The notes below the pieces were generated by a model, which saw nothing but the letters and a program-made list of their open reading frames with translations, was not told the origin of the DNA and searched no databases. DNA of 7,106 bases from Bacteroidales bacterium (lineage in GTDB: Bacteria > Bacteroidota > Bacteroidia > Bacteroidales > JAADGE01), in assembly GCA_029934265.1 (NCBI GenBank), contig JAOZMN010000149.1:1-7106 (forward strand), given 5' to 3'. Of this stretch, positions 1-6,098 are shown in pieces. The position numbers and the translations under genes are program-made. Position 1 is the first letter of the stretch. Each line of letters opens with the position of its first letter.

Positions 1-934
1 GCGGTGCGTGGTCGGTGGCTATTACGTCCAATTTATCGTTCAAAAGTGCTTCTAATAATTGTTTGCGGTCGGTTTCGGTTTTTATTGCGGGATTCCATTT
101 TATTTTTGTTCCGAATTTATCATAATCTTTATCGGAAAACCATAAATGATGAACGCAAATTTCGGAAGTTATGCGTTTTTCTTTTGCCGAAATTTTATTC
201 TCGAACATATTTGCTTCTTTTCCTGTTGTGATATGCAAAATATGCAAACGAGTATTATGTTTTTTCGCCAAATTCATTGCAAAAGAAGACGATTTATAAC
301 AGGCTTCCGCAGAGCGAATTTCGGGGTGCATTTTTATCGGCATTTCTTCGGCGTACCTTTCTTTATAAATATTTGTATTTTTCTGTATAGTTTGCTCGTC
401 TTCGCAATGAACAGCAATAAGCATATCGGATTTTGAAAATATTGCTTCCAATGTTTCCGCCTTATCTACTAACATATTCCCTGTGGACGAACCCATGAAA
501 ATTTTAATTCCGCAGACATTTTTTTTGTCTGTTTTGAGTAATTCTTCCAAGTTGTCGTTGGTTGCTCCCATGTAAAAAGAATAATTTGCGATTGATTTTC
601 CGGAAGCATTTTTGTATTTTTCTTCAAGTAATTCTTGAGTTACAGTTTGCGGATTCGTGTTCGGCATTTCCATAAATGAAGTAACTCCTCCGGCAACAGC
701 GGCACGACTTTCACTGAAAATTCCGGCTTTATGTGTAAGTCCGGGTTCTCGAAAATGTACTTGGTCGTCTATAATGCCGGGTATCAGATATTTTCCGCTT
801 GCATCAATAATTTCCGTATTTTTCGGAACTTCAATATTTTTAACGATTTTCAAGATATATTCACCTTTAATTAATACATCGGCTTCAAATATTTTATTTT
901 CATTTATTATTTTTGCGTTTTTTATCAGTTTCAT
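1..934 (-). CDS. pyrC: Dihydroorotase, C-terminal part missing at the window edge
   Basis: Dihydroorotase catalyses reversible cyclisation of N-carbamoyl-aspartate to dihydroorotate, the third step of cytosolic pyrimidine synthesis. Reading the minus strand from ATG at 934-932 gives 311 codons without a stop, ending in TDHAP (307-311), the conserved late active-site motif whose Asp is catalytic. Other amidohydrolase landmarks are IPGIIDDQVHFREPG (51-65), MPNTNP (90-95), GIKIFMGSSTGNMLVD (142-157, with K144 the candidate carboxylated metal-bridging lysine), HCED (176-179), RLHILHIT (229-236) and IKWNPAIK (278-285). The first position of the usual HxH metal motif is Gln58; as I recall, Porphyromonas and flavobacterial homologues also have DDQVHFREPG. 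Family length is roughly 420-450 residues, so about a quarter is off the window. The start fits because MKLIKNAKI is a typical amidohydrolase N-terminus and a good promoter lies 34 nt upstream. Allantoinase is the main alternative, but overall similarity favours dihydroorotase. Confidence 0.93.
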   Translation of the reverse strand, partial: MKLIKNAKIINENKIFEADVLIKGEYILKIVKNIEVPKNTEIIDASGKYLIPGIIDDQVHFREPGLTHKAGIFSESRAAVAGGVTSFMEMPNTNPQTVTQELLEEKYKNASGKSIANYSFYMGATNDNLEELLKTDKKNVCGIKIFMGSSTGNMLVDKAETLEAIFSKSDMLIAVHCEDEQTIQKNTNIYKERYAEEMPIKMHPEIRSAEACYKSSSFAMNLAKKHNTRLHILHITTGKEANMFENKISAKEKRITSEICVHHLWFSDKDYDKFGTKIKWNPAIKTETDRKQLLEALLNDKLDVIATDHAP

Positions 935-967
935 TAATATTTTATTTTAAATTTCTTCAATAAACGA

Positions 968-997
968 CAAAGATATATTATCTTAAAGTAAAAACAA
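968..997 (-). promoter_or_regulatory. Housekeeping Bacteroidota promoter for pyrC
   Basis: On the minus strand, TATCTTTG at 975-968 matches the Bacteroidota -7 consensus TAnnTTTG exactly. A TTG at 997-995 lies 19 nt upstream, the usual distance for the -33 element. Transcription would start near 960, giving a leader of about 25 nt before the ATG at 934. The leader is AT-rich and has no Shine-Dalgarno sequence, which is normal in this phylum. Confidence 0.7.
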
Positions 998-1009
998 GCT
1001 CGTTTTTAC
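988..1009. repeat. Perfect 8-bp inverted repeat overlapping the pyrC -33 element
   Basis: GTAAAAAC at 988-995 and GTTTTTAC at 1002-1009 are perfect reverse complements around a 6-nt spacer. The left arm ends on the first base of the TTG proposed as the pyrC -33 element. It could be an operator or a weak hairpin. The arms are AT-rich, so chance is also possible. Confidence 0.35.
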
Positions 1010-1044
1010 ATATTCCGACAATAAAAATATTTTTTTTTCATGGC

Positions 1045-1076
1045 ACGGCAACATTTTAAGCAACAACTTGTATTAA
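1045..1076 (+). promoter_or_regulatory. Two-block ECF-type promoter candidate upstream of the T9SS repeat protein
   Basis: ACGGCAACATTT at 1045-1056 is followed after 11 bases by TTGTATTAA at 1068-1076. The same two blocks with the same 11-base gap occur at 4866-4897 before the sigma factor gene, while the gap matches at only 2 of 11 positions. Conserved ends with a free spacer are typical of a -35/-10 promoter. The AAC of GGCAAC, then 17 bases, then GTATTA resembles the AAC-rich -35 and spacing of ECF promoters. Transcription would start near 1083, leaving a leader of about 54 nt. No TTTG occurs on the plus strand between 935 and 1136, so no housekeeping -7 box competes. Assignment to the neighbouring sigma factor is inference. 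Confidence 0.5.
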
Positions 1077-1136
1077 GCAAATAGAAACAGTTTCTTAATT
1101 TACAAATTTACTTACATACAAACTTAAAATTTTAAT

Positions 1137-1214
1137 ATGATGAAAAAAAATACTTTTTTACAAGTTTTACTTGTAGTAATGTTCCTAACAGGAATTAATT
1201 TTAATGCTTTTGCG
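1137..1214 (+). other. Sec signal peptide of the T9SS repeat protein
   Basis: Residues 1-26 have two lysines (K3, K4), a hydrophobic core (about 7-20) and an AFA before D27, a good signal peptidase I site. There is no cysteine after the core, so a lipoprotein is unlikely. T9SS cargo needs Sec export first, which agrees with the sorting domain at the other end. Confidence 0.85.
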
Positions 1215-4200
1215 GATACGCAAGGGGTAGATGCAGGAAGTGATGAAACAGTTTGCAGTAGTACATATACTTTGAAAGCTTTTAATCCCTTCCCACATAC
1301 AGGGGTGTGGCAAGTAATAAGCGGAACTTGTACAATTAAAGACAATACTTTGTACAATTCACAAATAACAGGTATCCCCGCAGGAACTTCTGTAACTCTC
1401 GAATGGACAGTCGATTTTAGCGGAACTCCCTCTTCCGACCAGGTTACAATTACAAATGCGAATCCAATTGCCAATGCAGGAGTCGATATTACAGGAACAG
1501 TTGATAATGTAATATTATCAGCAAATGCTCCCGGTGCAGGAGAAACCGGAACGTGGACAACAACTGGCGGTGGGACTTTTACAGATAAAAACGCATTCAA
1601 TACTAATTTTACCAATTTTGATGCCGGCTCGCACTCTGTTAAATGGACTATTGACAACGGAACTTGCACAGCTTATGATTATATGTATGTTTATTTCCTT
1701 GAAGCAAATGCAGGAATAGATAAGACAAAATGCGATAAAGATATTTCAATTACTGCAAATTATATATCCGGAGTTACGGCTAATTGGGAAATAATATCAG
1801 GAATCGGAACACTTAAAAAATCAGCACATTATAGCAATAATGGAATTGAAAATATTCCGGCAGGAACTTCAGTAACAGCAAGATGGACGGTTTCAAAAAA
1901 TGAAGTTACAGTTTATGATGAAGTTACAGTTACAAATGCAAGCGTTGTAGCAAATGCTGGTGTAGATATTGCAACAACTGTTGATAATGCAACACTTTCA
2001 GCTATTGCTCCCGGTGCAGGAGAAACGGGTTTATGGACTGTAAATTCCGGAGGAGGAACTGTAACAAGTGAAAATGATTATAATTCCACAATAACCGGAC
2101 TTACAGCTTTTGGAACATCACAATTAAAATGGACTATTGATAATGGTACTTGTTCTGATGATGACTTAATGTATATTTATTATTATGATGAAACAGTACC
2201 CCCGACCGCAAAAATAGAACAAGGTGAAAGTCTTAATATTTGTACTGATTATGCTTTTATTTACGGTAATGACCCTGCATCTATTGGTGGAACTCCAAGT
2301 TTTTCAATAGTTTCAGGTATAGCAACCTTAGAGCCTCTTATGGGTTATGATCACAAAATTATAGTTACAGATATAGCTGTAGGTTCTGTAACTGTAAGAT
2401 ATACCGTTACAAGAGGTGCAGAAACAGCAACAGATGACATCGTAATTACAAACAACAGTTTATCAGCAGTACCTAATGCAGGTAGCGATCAAATTACAGC
2501 TTCGGATAATGTAACAATGTCAGCAACCGCTCCCGGAACCGGAGAAACAGGAACTTGGACAGTTTCAGCACCTCCCGGTTATTACAATATTACAACACCT
2601 AATCTTTATAACACAACAATAACCGCACTTCTTTTTACCGGATATAAAACTGCAACTTGGACAGTTACAAACGGCTCTTGTTCAGCTTATGATTATGCAA
2701 AAATATATAGAAATACAACACCAAGCGGAGTTACCGCAACAGCAGGAAATGATGCAACAACTTGTACAGGGAATTGGACTTTACAAGGAAACAATCCCGT
2801 TTCAACAGCTATGGGAACTTGGACAATAATAGATGGAACTTGTACTATAGATAATGTAAATTCTTGTAATTCACAAATATCTGATATTCCTACTGGTACA
2901 TCTGTAACTTTAAAGTGGACTGTAACAGACGGCACAAATACAAAGTTTGATGAAGTTGTTATTACAAATAGTGCCGCAACTGTAACTGTTGCACAAGACG
3001 AAATTACAACTACTCAAGCATCGGTTTCTGTTACCGGAAACGACCCTGCAACAGGAACAGGAACATGGATAGCATTAAGTCCTGTTGATTTAGAATTTTC
3101 TTCAGAAAATAGTGCAACTACAAATGTTTCAAATCTATCTTGGGGAGATAATTATGTAAAATGGCAAATAAATAACGGAATATGTACAAATTATGCTAAT
3201 ATAACAATTACAAGAGAAGTTTCAGCAAATGCAGGTTCGGATAAAGATATTTGCTCTTCATCAACAAGTTTATCCGGGAACAATCCGGGAACAGGAGCAA
3301 CTGCAATTTGGACAGTAGTTTCGGGTTCAGCAACTTTTGCAAATGCCAATTTATATAACACTACAGTTTCCGGACTTGCAGAAGGAGAAAATGAATTGAA
3401 ATGGAGTGTAACTTACAACGGCACAACAACTGTAACAGATAATGTAATAATTGATAGAGGCTCTGTTACAAGTGCAAATGCCGGAACTGACATTACAACA
3501 ACAGAAGATAATGTTACCTTGTCTGCCAACAATCCTTCCGATGGAGATGGTAAGTGGAGCTTAACTACCGGTACAGGAACTTTCAGCGATGTAAATTCTC
3601 GAAACTCTGCACTAACAGGACTTTCAGTAGGAACAGTTACAGCAACTTGGACTATAACAAACGGCTCTTGCGAGTCGTCCGATGAAGTAATAATAACTAT
3701 AGAAAGTACTATCACGGCAGTTGCAGGAAACGATATGGAAATCTGTACAGACGAAACAGTTTTATCTGCCACCGCACCGGCAACAGGAAACACCGGAACT
3801 TGGACAGTAATTGCAGGTACGGCAACTTTTGCAGATGCTAATTTATACAACACAGCAGTAACAGGACTTTCAGAAGGAATAAATACTATGAAATGGTCTG
3901 TAACAGACGGAACAAATACTGCAACTGATGAAATTACAATAACAAATAACAGTGTAACTGCAAATGCAGGTATTGATATTACAACAGAAGATGCAGAAGT
4001 AACTTTAACCGCTTCAAACCCTGTTTCCGGAACCGGAACATGGACAATAACAGAAGGAACAGGAACCCTCTCTGATGCAAATTTATATAATTCCGTAATT
4101 GCAGATTTAGAGCTTGGAACAGTTACAGCAACTTGGACTGTTACAAACGGTACTTGCGAGTCGTCCGATGAAGTAGCAATAGAAAGAGTAGAATTATTTG

Positions 4201-4751
4201 ACATGAGTGGAAGTATTAGCATACCTGATGAAACAACAGTTTCCGGAACAATAGAATTATATCCGATTGCTGAAAAAGGTAACGAACCTGCTTATATTAT
4301 CGAAATTAATGCAGACGGTTCATACTCTTTTGACGGTGTAGAAAAAGGCAAATATAAAATGCTTGTAAAACTGGACGGATACGAACCTACATGGTACGGA
4401 AATTCAACAAATGAAGAAGATGCTTTTGTAATAGATTTAAGCGAAGGAAACCTTATTAGTCTTGACGTTGAAGTAACCGAAGAAGCTGTCGGAGTTGAAA
4501 CTCTTGTAAACAGTGAGCAATTAACGATATATCCTGTTCCTGCAAAAAATATTCTTTATATAGAAATTTCAAATTTAAGTTCCGAAGTTTCGATAAAAAT
4601 AATGGATATTAAAGGACAAGTAGTTATCAATAAACTTGAAAACGCAACTGATAGTATTCTTAAACTGAATATTCAAGAACTACCAAAAGGTGTTTACTTT
4701 GGTAAAATTAATTCCGCCGAAGGAAATTACACAATTAAATTCATAAAATAA
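1137..4751 (+). CDS. T9SS-exported surface protein with twelve Ig/PKD-like repeats
   Basis: This 1204-residue protein is predicted to cross the inner membrane by Sec and the outer membrane by the type IX system, ending on the cell surface or released. Residues 1-26 form a signal peptide (KK, hydrophobic core, cleavage after AFA). Residues 31-1022 are twelve domains of 78-88 residues, starting with variants of ANAGxD and containing GTWT, LYN, GLxxGT and a final xWTVT-D/N-G segment. Residues 1024-1113 resemble a carboxypeptidase-regulatory-like sandwich (DGSYSFDGVEKGKY, then PTWYGN). Residues 1129-1204 are a type A sorting domain. No catalytic motif was seen, so a structural, adhesive or matrix role is the best guess. 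The start is ATGATG; the second ATG (1140) would give MKKN and is equally plausible. A terminator follows at 4781, so the gene is probably monocistronic. Its upstream element is shared with the sigma gene at 4911. Confidence 0.92.
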   Translation: MMKKNTFLQVLLVVMFLTGINFNAFADTQGVDAGSDETVCSSTYTLKAFNPFPHTGVWQVISGTCTIKDNTLYNSQITGIPAGTSVTLEWTVDFSGTPSSDQVTITNANPIANAGVDITGTVDNVILSANAPGAGETGTWTTTGGGTFTDKNAFNTNFTNFDAGSHSVKWTIDNGTCTAYDYMYVYFLEANAGIDKTKCDKDISITANYISGVTANWEIISGIGTLKKSAHYSNNGIENIPAGTSVTARWTVSKNEVTVYDEVTVTNASVVANAGVDIATTVDNATLSAIAPGAGETGLWTVNSGGGTVTSENDYNSTITGLTAFGTSQLKWTIDNGTCSDDDLMYIYYYDETVPPTAKIEQGESLNICTDYAFIYGNDPASIGGTPSFSIVSGIATLEPLMGYDHKIIVTDIAVGSVTVRYTVTRGAETATDDIVITNNSLSAVPNAGSDQITASDNVTMSATAPGTGETGTWTVSAPPGYYNITTPNLYNTTITALLFTGYKTATWTVTNGSCSAYDYAKIYRNTTPSGVTATAGNDATTCTGNWTLQGNNPVSTAMGTWTIIDGTCTIDNVNSCNSQISDIPTGTSVTLKWTVTDGTNTKFDEVVITNSAATVTVAQDEITTTQASVSVTGNDPATGTGTWIALSPVDLEFSSENSATTNVSNLSWGDNYVKWQINNGICTNYANITITREVSANAGSDKDICSSSTSLSGNNPGTGATAIWTVVSGSATFANANLYNTTVSGLAEGENELKWSVTYNGTTTVTDNVIIDRGSVTSANAGTDITTTEDNVTLSANNPSDGDGKWSLTTGTGTFSDVNSRNSALTGLSVGTVTATWTITNGSCESSDEVIITIESTITAVAGNDMEICTDETVLSATAPATGNTGTWTVIAGTATFADANLYNTAVTGLSEGINTMKWSVTDGTNTATDEITITNNSVTANAGIDITTEDAEVTLTASNPVSGTGTWTITEGTGTLSDANLYNSVIADLELGTVTATWTVTNGTCESSDEVAIERVELFDMSGSISIPDETTVSGTIELYPIAEKGNEPAYIIEINADGSYSFDGVEKGKYKMLVKLDGYEPTWYGNSTNEEDAFVIDLSEGNLISLDVEVTEEAVGVETLVNSEQLTIYPVPAKNILYIEISNLSSEVSIKIMDIKGQVVINKLENATDSILKLNIQELPKGVYFGKINSAEGNYTIKFIK
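1227..4202 (+). repeat. Twelve Ig/PKD-like domain repeats forming six A-B pairs
   Basis: Domain starts (residues) are 31, 112, 190, 272, 358, 446, 534, 616, 697, 780, 861 and 942. Odd (A) domains carry a cysteine near position 10 and mostly end in TDGTNT-like segments. Even (B) domains lack that cysteine, usually have DNVTLSA-like text, and carry one cysteine in an NG[TSI]C motif near the end. The true unit is thus a pair of about 162 residues (486 nt). Pair boundaries in bases are 1227-1703, 1704-2207, 2208-2735, 2736-3224, 3225-3716 and 3717-4202. Domains 5 and 8 are the most diverged. DNA identity between pairs is highest for pairs 5 and 6, with a 23-base exact match at 3667 and 4153, 486 nt apart. 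Pairs 1 and 2 share a 21-base match at 1526 and 2006. Confidence 0.88.
4206..4475 (+). other. Carboxypeptidase-regulatory-like domain of the T9SS protein
   Basis: Residues 1024-1113 start SGSISIPDETTVSGTIELY and contain INADGSYSFDGVEKGKY, LDGYEPTWYGN and AFVIDLSEGN. The order G-x-I/V-x-LY, dG-x-F-x-x-V-x-x-G-x-Y, then pT-W/Y-YGN and a buried A-x-x-I matches a module I know from just before sorting domains in Bacteroidota cargo. It is expected to be a small beta sandwich with a structural role. Confidence 0.6.
4521..4748 (+). other. Type A T9SS C-terminal sorting domain
   Basis: Residues 1129-1204 start LTIYPVPAKNILYIEI, matching the usual YPNPA block, continue with VSIKIMDIKGQVV, and end with ELPKGVYFGKI and a final YTIKFIK strand. 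Length (76 residues), order and position at the extreme C-terminus fit the Por secretion tail family (type A). In studied members the domain targets cargo to the outer-membrane translocon and is then removed, often with attachment to a glycolipid anchor. The T9SS machinery genes are not in this window. Confidence 0.9.
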
Positions 4752-4780
4752 ACACCTTGTTTATATATTCTGATAATATA

Positions 4781-4808
4781 GGGGCGTAATTACATACGCC
4801 CCTTTTTT
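4781..4808 (+). terminator. Intrinsic terminator after the T9SS gene
   Basis: GGGGCGTA (4781-4788) pairs perfectly with TACGCCCC (4795-4802) around the 6-nt loop ATTACA, followed at once by six T (4803-4808). It lies 29 nt after the stop codon. It separates the T9SS gene from the sigma cluster, so the latter needs its own promoter. Confidence 0.9.
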
Positions 4809-4833
4809 AATACCCGCAAGTCTCCTTTCCATT

Positions 4834-4863
4834 TTAGGTATCAAAAGTTTTTTATTACCTTTG
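4834..4863 (+). promoter_or_regulatory. Possible housekeeping promoter of the sigma factor gene
   Basis: TACCTTTG at 4856-4863 matches the Bacteroidota -7 consensus TAnnTTTG exactly. The -33 region, expected near 4834-4837, reads only TTTTAGG and is a weak match to TTG. Transcription would start near 4870, inside the adjacent ECF-type element, giving a leader of about 40 nt. Confidence 0.45.
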
Positions 4864-4865
4864 CA

Positions 4866-4897
4866 ACGGCAACATTTATCGCTCTTGATTGTATTAA
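4866..4897 (+). promoter_or_regulatory. Two-block ECF-type promoter candidate upstream of the sigma gene
   Basis: ACGGCAACATTT at 4866-4877 and TTGTATTAA at 4889-4897 repeat, base for base and with the same 11-base gap, the element at 1045-1076. This would allow autoregulation, a common trait of ECF sigma genes. Read as a promoter, it would start transcription near 4904, only about 7 nt before the ATG, a very short leader that is a mild argument against it. It directly follows the possible housekeeping -7 box, so the two could be tandem promoters. Confidence 0.5.
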
Positions 4898-4910
4898 CTA
4901 ATAAGAAAGA

Positions 4911-5459
4911 ATGCCGGACGAAATAAAACTTATCCGACTTTGTAAAAAAGGAAAGAAAAAAGCTCAAAAAAATATTTTTGAGCAGTATTACAACTATGTT
5001 TTTGTGATATGTTTACGGTATCTGAAAAATAAATTAGATGCAGAAGATTTATCGCAAGATGTTTTTTACAATTTATTCAAAAATATTAATAAATTTGATG
5101 AAAAAAAACATAAAAGTTTAAAGCCTTGGATACAAACTATTGCAGTAAATACTTCATTAAATTACATAAAAAAAAAGCGAGCAGAACTTTTTGAAAACCA
5201 AGACGAAGAATACAATTATCAAACAATTTCGACAATAAACGATACCGAGCCGGAATTTACAAACCAAGAACTGCGAAAAGCAATAGATGAACTGTCTGAA
5301 GGAAAACGAATAATATTTAATCTGTTCGCAATAGACGGCTACAAACACAACGAAATAGCCGAAAAACTCGGAATAACAAGCGGAACATCACGTTCTCAAT
5401 ATAAAAAAGCAAAAGAAACACTCAAAATTATTCTTACAAAAATGAGTGAGGATTTTTGA
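4911..5459 (+). CDS. ECF-family RNA polymerase sigma factor
   Basis: This 182-residue cytoplasmic protein should direct RNA polymerase to a specific promoter set. Region 2 spans about residues 22-90: FEQYYNYVFVICLRYLKN, then the signature DAEDLSQDVFYNLFKNINKF (43-62), then KPWIQTIAVNTSLNYIKKKR (71-90), which includes the segment that contacts the -10 element. Region 4 spans about 119-175: LRKAIDELSEGKRIIFNLF, then a helix-turn-helix HNEIAEKLGITSGTSRSQ (146-163) for -35 recognition. No sigma 1.1 or 3 region is present, and the length is usual for ECF factors. The ATG at 4911 is preceded by an A-rich stretch and gives a natural N-terminus. Downstream come an inner-membrane protein and an outer-membrane barrel, a known sort of arrangement in Bacteroidota. 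There is no FecR or SusC-like partner, so it is not a standard TonB trans-envelope regulon. Targets are unknown; itself and the T9SS gene are candidates. Confidence 0.93.
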   Translation: MPDEIKLIRLCKKGKKKAQKNIFEQYYNYVFVICLRYLKNKLDAEDLSQDVFYNLFKNINKFDEKKHKSLKPWIQTIAVNTSLNYIKKKRAELFENQDEEYNYQTISTINDTEPEFTNQELRKAIDELSEGKRIIFNLFAIDGYKHNEIAEKLGITSGTSRSQYKKAKETLKIILTKMSEDF

Positions 5460-5482
5460 TTGATGAACAAATAAGTAATCTG

Positions 5483-5494
5483 ACAAATATTTGT
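5483..5494. repeat. 12-bp perfect palindrome in the sigma-partner gap
   Basis: ACAAATATTTGT is a perfect palindrome 24 nt after the sigma stop codon, in a 114-nt AT-rich gap. It could be an operator. There is no recognised regulator for it here, and AT-rich palindromes arise easily by chance. Confidence 0.3.
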
Positions 5495-5544
5495 ATATAC
5501 AACATTTATAAAAATTTTATTAATCAAGCGAAAGCAAAATTGAC

Positions 5545-5569
5545 AATCAAAAATCGTAAATCAAAAATC
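5545..5569 (+). repeat. Short direct repeat before the GTG start
   Basis: AATCAAAAATC occurs at 5545-5555 and again at 5559-5569, a 14-nt offset, ending 4 nt before the GTG start of the next gene. Low-complexity ATC-AAA type repeats of this sort are, as I recall, common between Bacteroidota genes. It would form the untranslated leader of the next gene and may affect translation start, but no function can be assigned. Confidence 0.5.
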
Positions 5570-5573
5570 AACT

Positions 5574-6098
5574 GTGGATATAGAAAAATTATATAATAAA
5601 GATATTTATTCTGATATCAAGGTAAAGCCAAATCTTAGTGTTTGGAGTGCCGTAAGCAAAAAAATGTCTTTTCATTATTTTTTGAAACCTTCATTATTTA
5701 ATTTTAATATTTTTTATTTGTCGGCAATAATTACAGTAACAGCAGTTACAACAACGCTTATAATTTCAAAAAACAACAACTACAACAAACCCGAAAAAAA
5801 TGAAATTATTGCAGATACTGTAAAAAATGTTGTGCTTATTAAAGATACTTTAAAAGATAAGGATACAATTATCAAAAATATAAACTATCCTTCCGATACC
5901 GTAAAAATTATCGAAAATGATAAAATTGAAGAAAATAAAACTTCTCCTCAAAAAAATGATATTATCCTTTCTGACACCGTCAATGTAAAAGACACTATAA
6001 AAATAAAGGATAACCCGGTTATAATAACCGATACAGTCTATTACGACGATGATGATTATGACAGCGAAGATTACGAAAATGACAGCGAAGATGAATAA
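5574..6098 (+). CDS. Single-pass inner-membrane protein, probable anti-sigma partner, with Asp-Thr repeats
   Basis: I do not recognise a named family, but layout and context suggest an anti-sigma or signal-relay protein for the sigma factor encoded just upstream. The 174 residues fall into a cytoplasmic head (1-43) with KPNLSVWSAVSKKM (18-31), resembling the PxxxVWxxIxxxL motif I know from proteins next to Bacteroidota ECF sigma genes; one membrane helix (about 44-65); and a periplasmic part with seven DT[IVL] motifs at D81, D91, D97, D108, D134, D140 and D153. The end (158-174) is strongly acidic, with 12 of 17 residues Asp or Glu. The start is GTG: an in-frame TGA lies at 5541 and no ATG lies between. 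The next gene starts inside this one, so the two are probably translated together. No FecR domain or zinc-binding anti-sigma motif (HxxxCxxC) is present, which leaves the anti-sigma role as inference. Confidence 0.75.
   Translation: MDIEKLYNKDIYSDIKVKPNLSVWSAVSKKMSFHYFLKPSLFNFNIFYLSAIITVTAVTTTLIISKNNNYNKPEKNEIIADTVKNVVLIKDTLKDKDTIIKNINYPSDTVKIIENDKIEENKTSPQKNDIILSDTVNVKDTIKIKDNPVIITDTVYYDDDDYDSEDYENDSEDE
5814..6038 (+). repeat. Asp-Thr-(Ile/Val/Leu) repeat segment of the inner-membrane protein
   Basis: Residues 81-155 hold seven DT[IVL] motifs separated by 10, 6, 11, 26, 6 and 13 residues. The surrounding sequence alternates hydrophobic and polar residues, for example VNVKDTIKIKDNPVIITDTV (136-155), as in exposed beta strands. 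The segment follows the membrane helix and should lie in the periplasm. The partner encoded next has the same kind of segment. Confidence 0.8.

Noticed and set aside
4..950. Plus-strand open frames at 4-231, 146-436 and 657-950
   Set aside because: They lie antisense to the dihydroorotase reading frame, which has all expected motifs; their translations are low-complexity and hydrophobic with no family likeness.
1227..4202. CRISPR array or non-coding tandem repeats
   Set aside because: The repeats have a 480-490 nt period, diverge strongly and form one open frame with protein-level conservation.
1124..4222. Minus-strand open frames at 1124-1669, 2693-2935 and 3413-4222, and a plus-strand frame at 1525-1719
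   Set aside because: They are shadows of the repeat protein: a T/A/G-rich repeated coding sequence gives long Val/Ser/Pro-rich antisense frames. They have no start signals or domains.
4761..4967. Minus-strand open frame of 68 codons
   Set aside because: It runs through the terminator hairpin, the promoter region and the sigma gene start, and its product resembles nothing known.
5499..5523. Possible third copy of the two-block element before the inner-membrane protein
   Set aside because: ACAACATTT and TATTAA are present, but the CGG is missing and the blocks are 4 bases closer than in the other two copies. In such AT-rich DNA this is likely chance.
4911..6098. FecI/FecR pair or the PorX-PorY-SigP regulators of T9SS
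   Set aside because: The membrane protein has no FecR domain and no TonB receptor follows; no histidine kinase or response regulator is in the window. The T9SS cargo next door alone does not make the sigma factor SigP.
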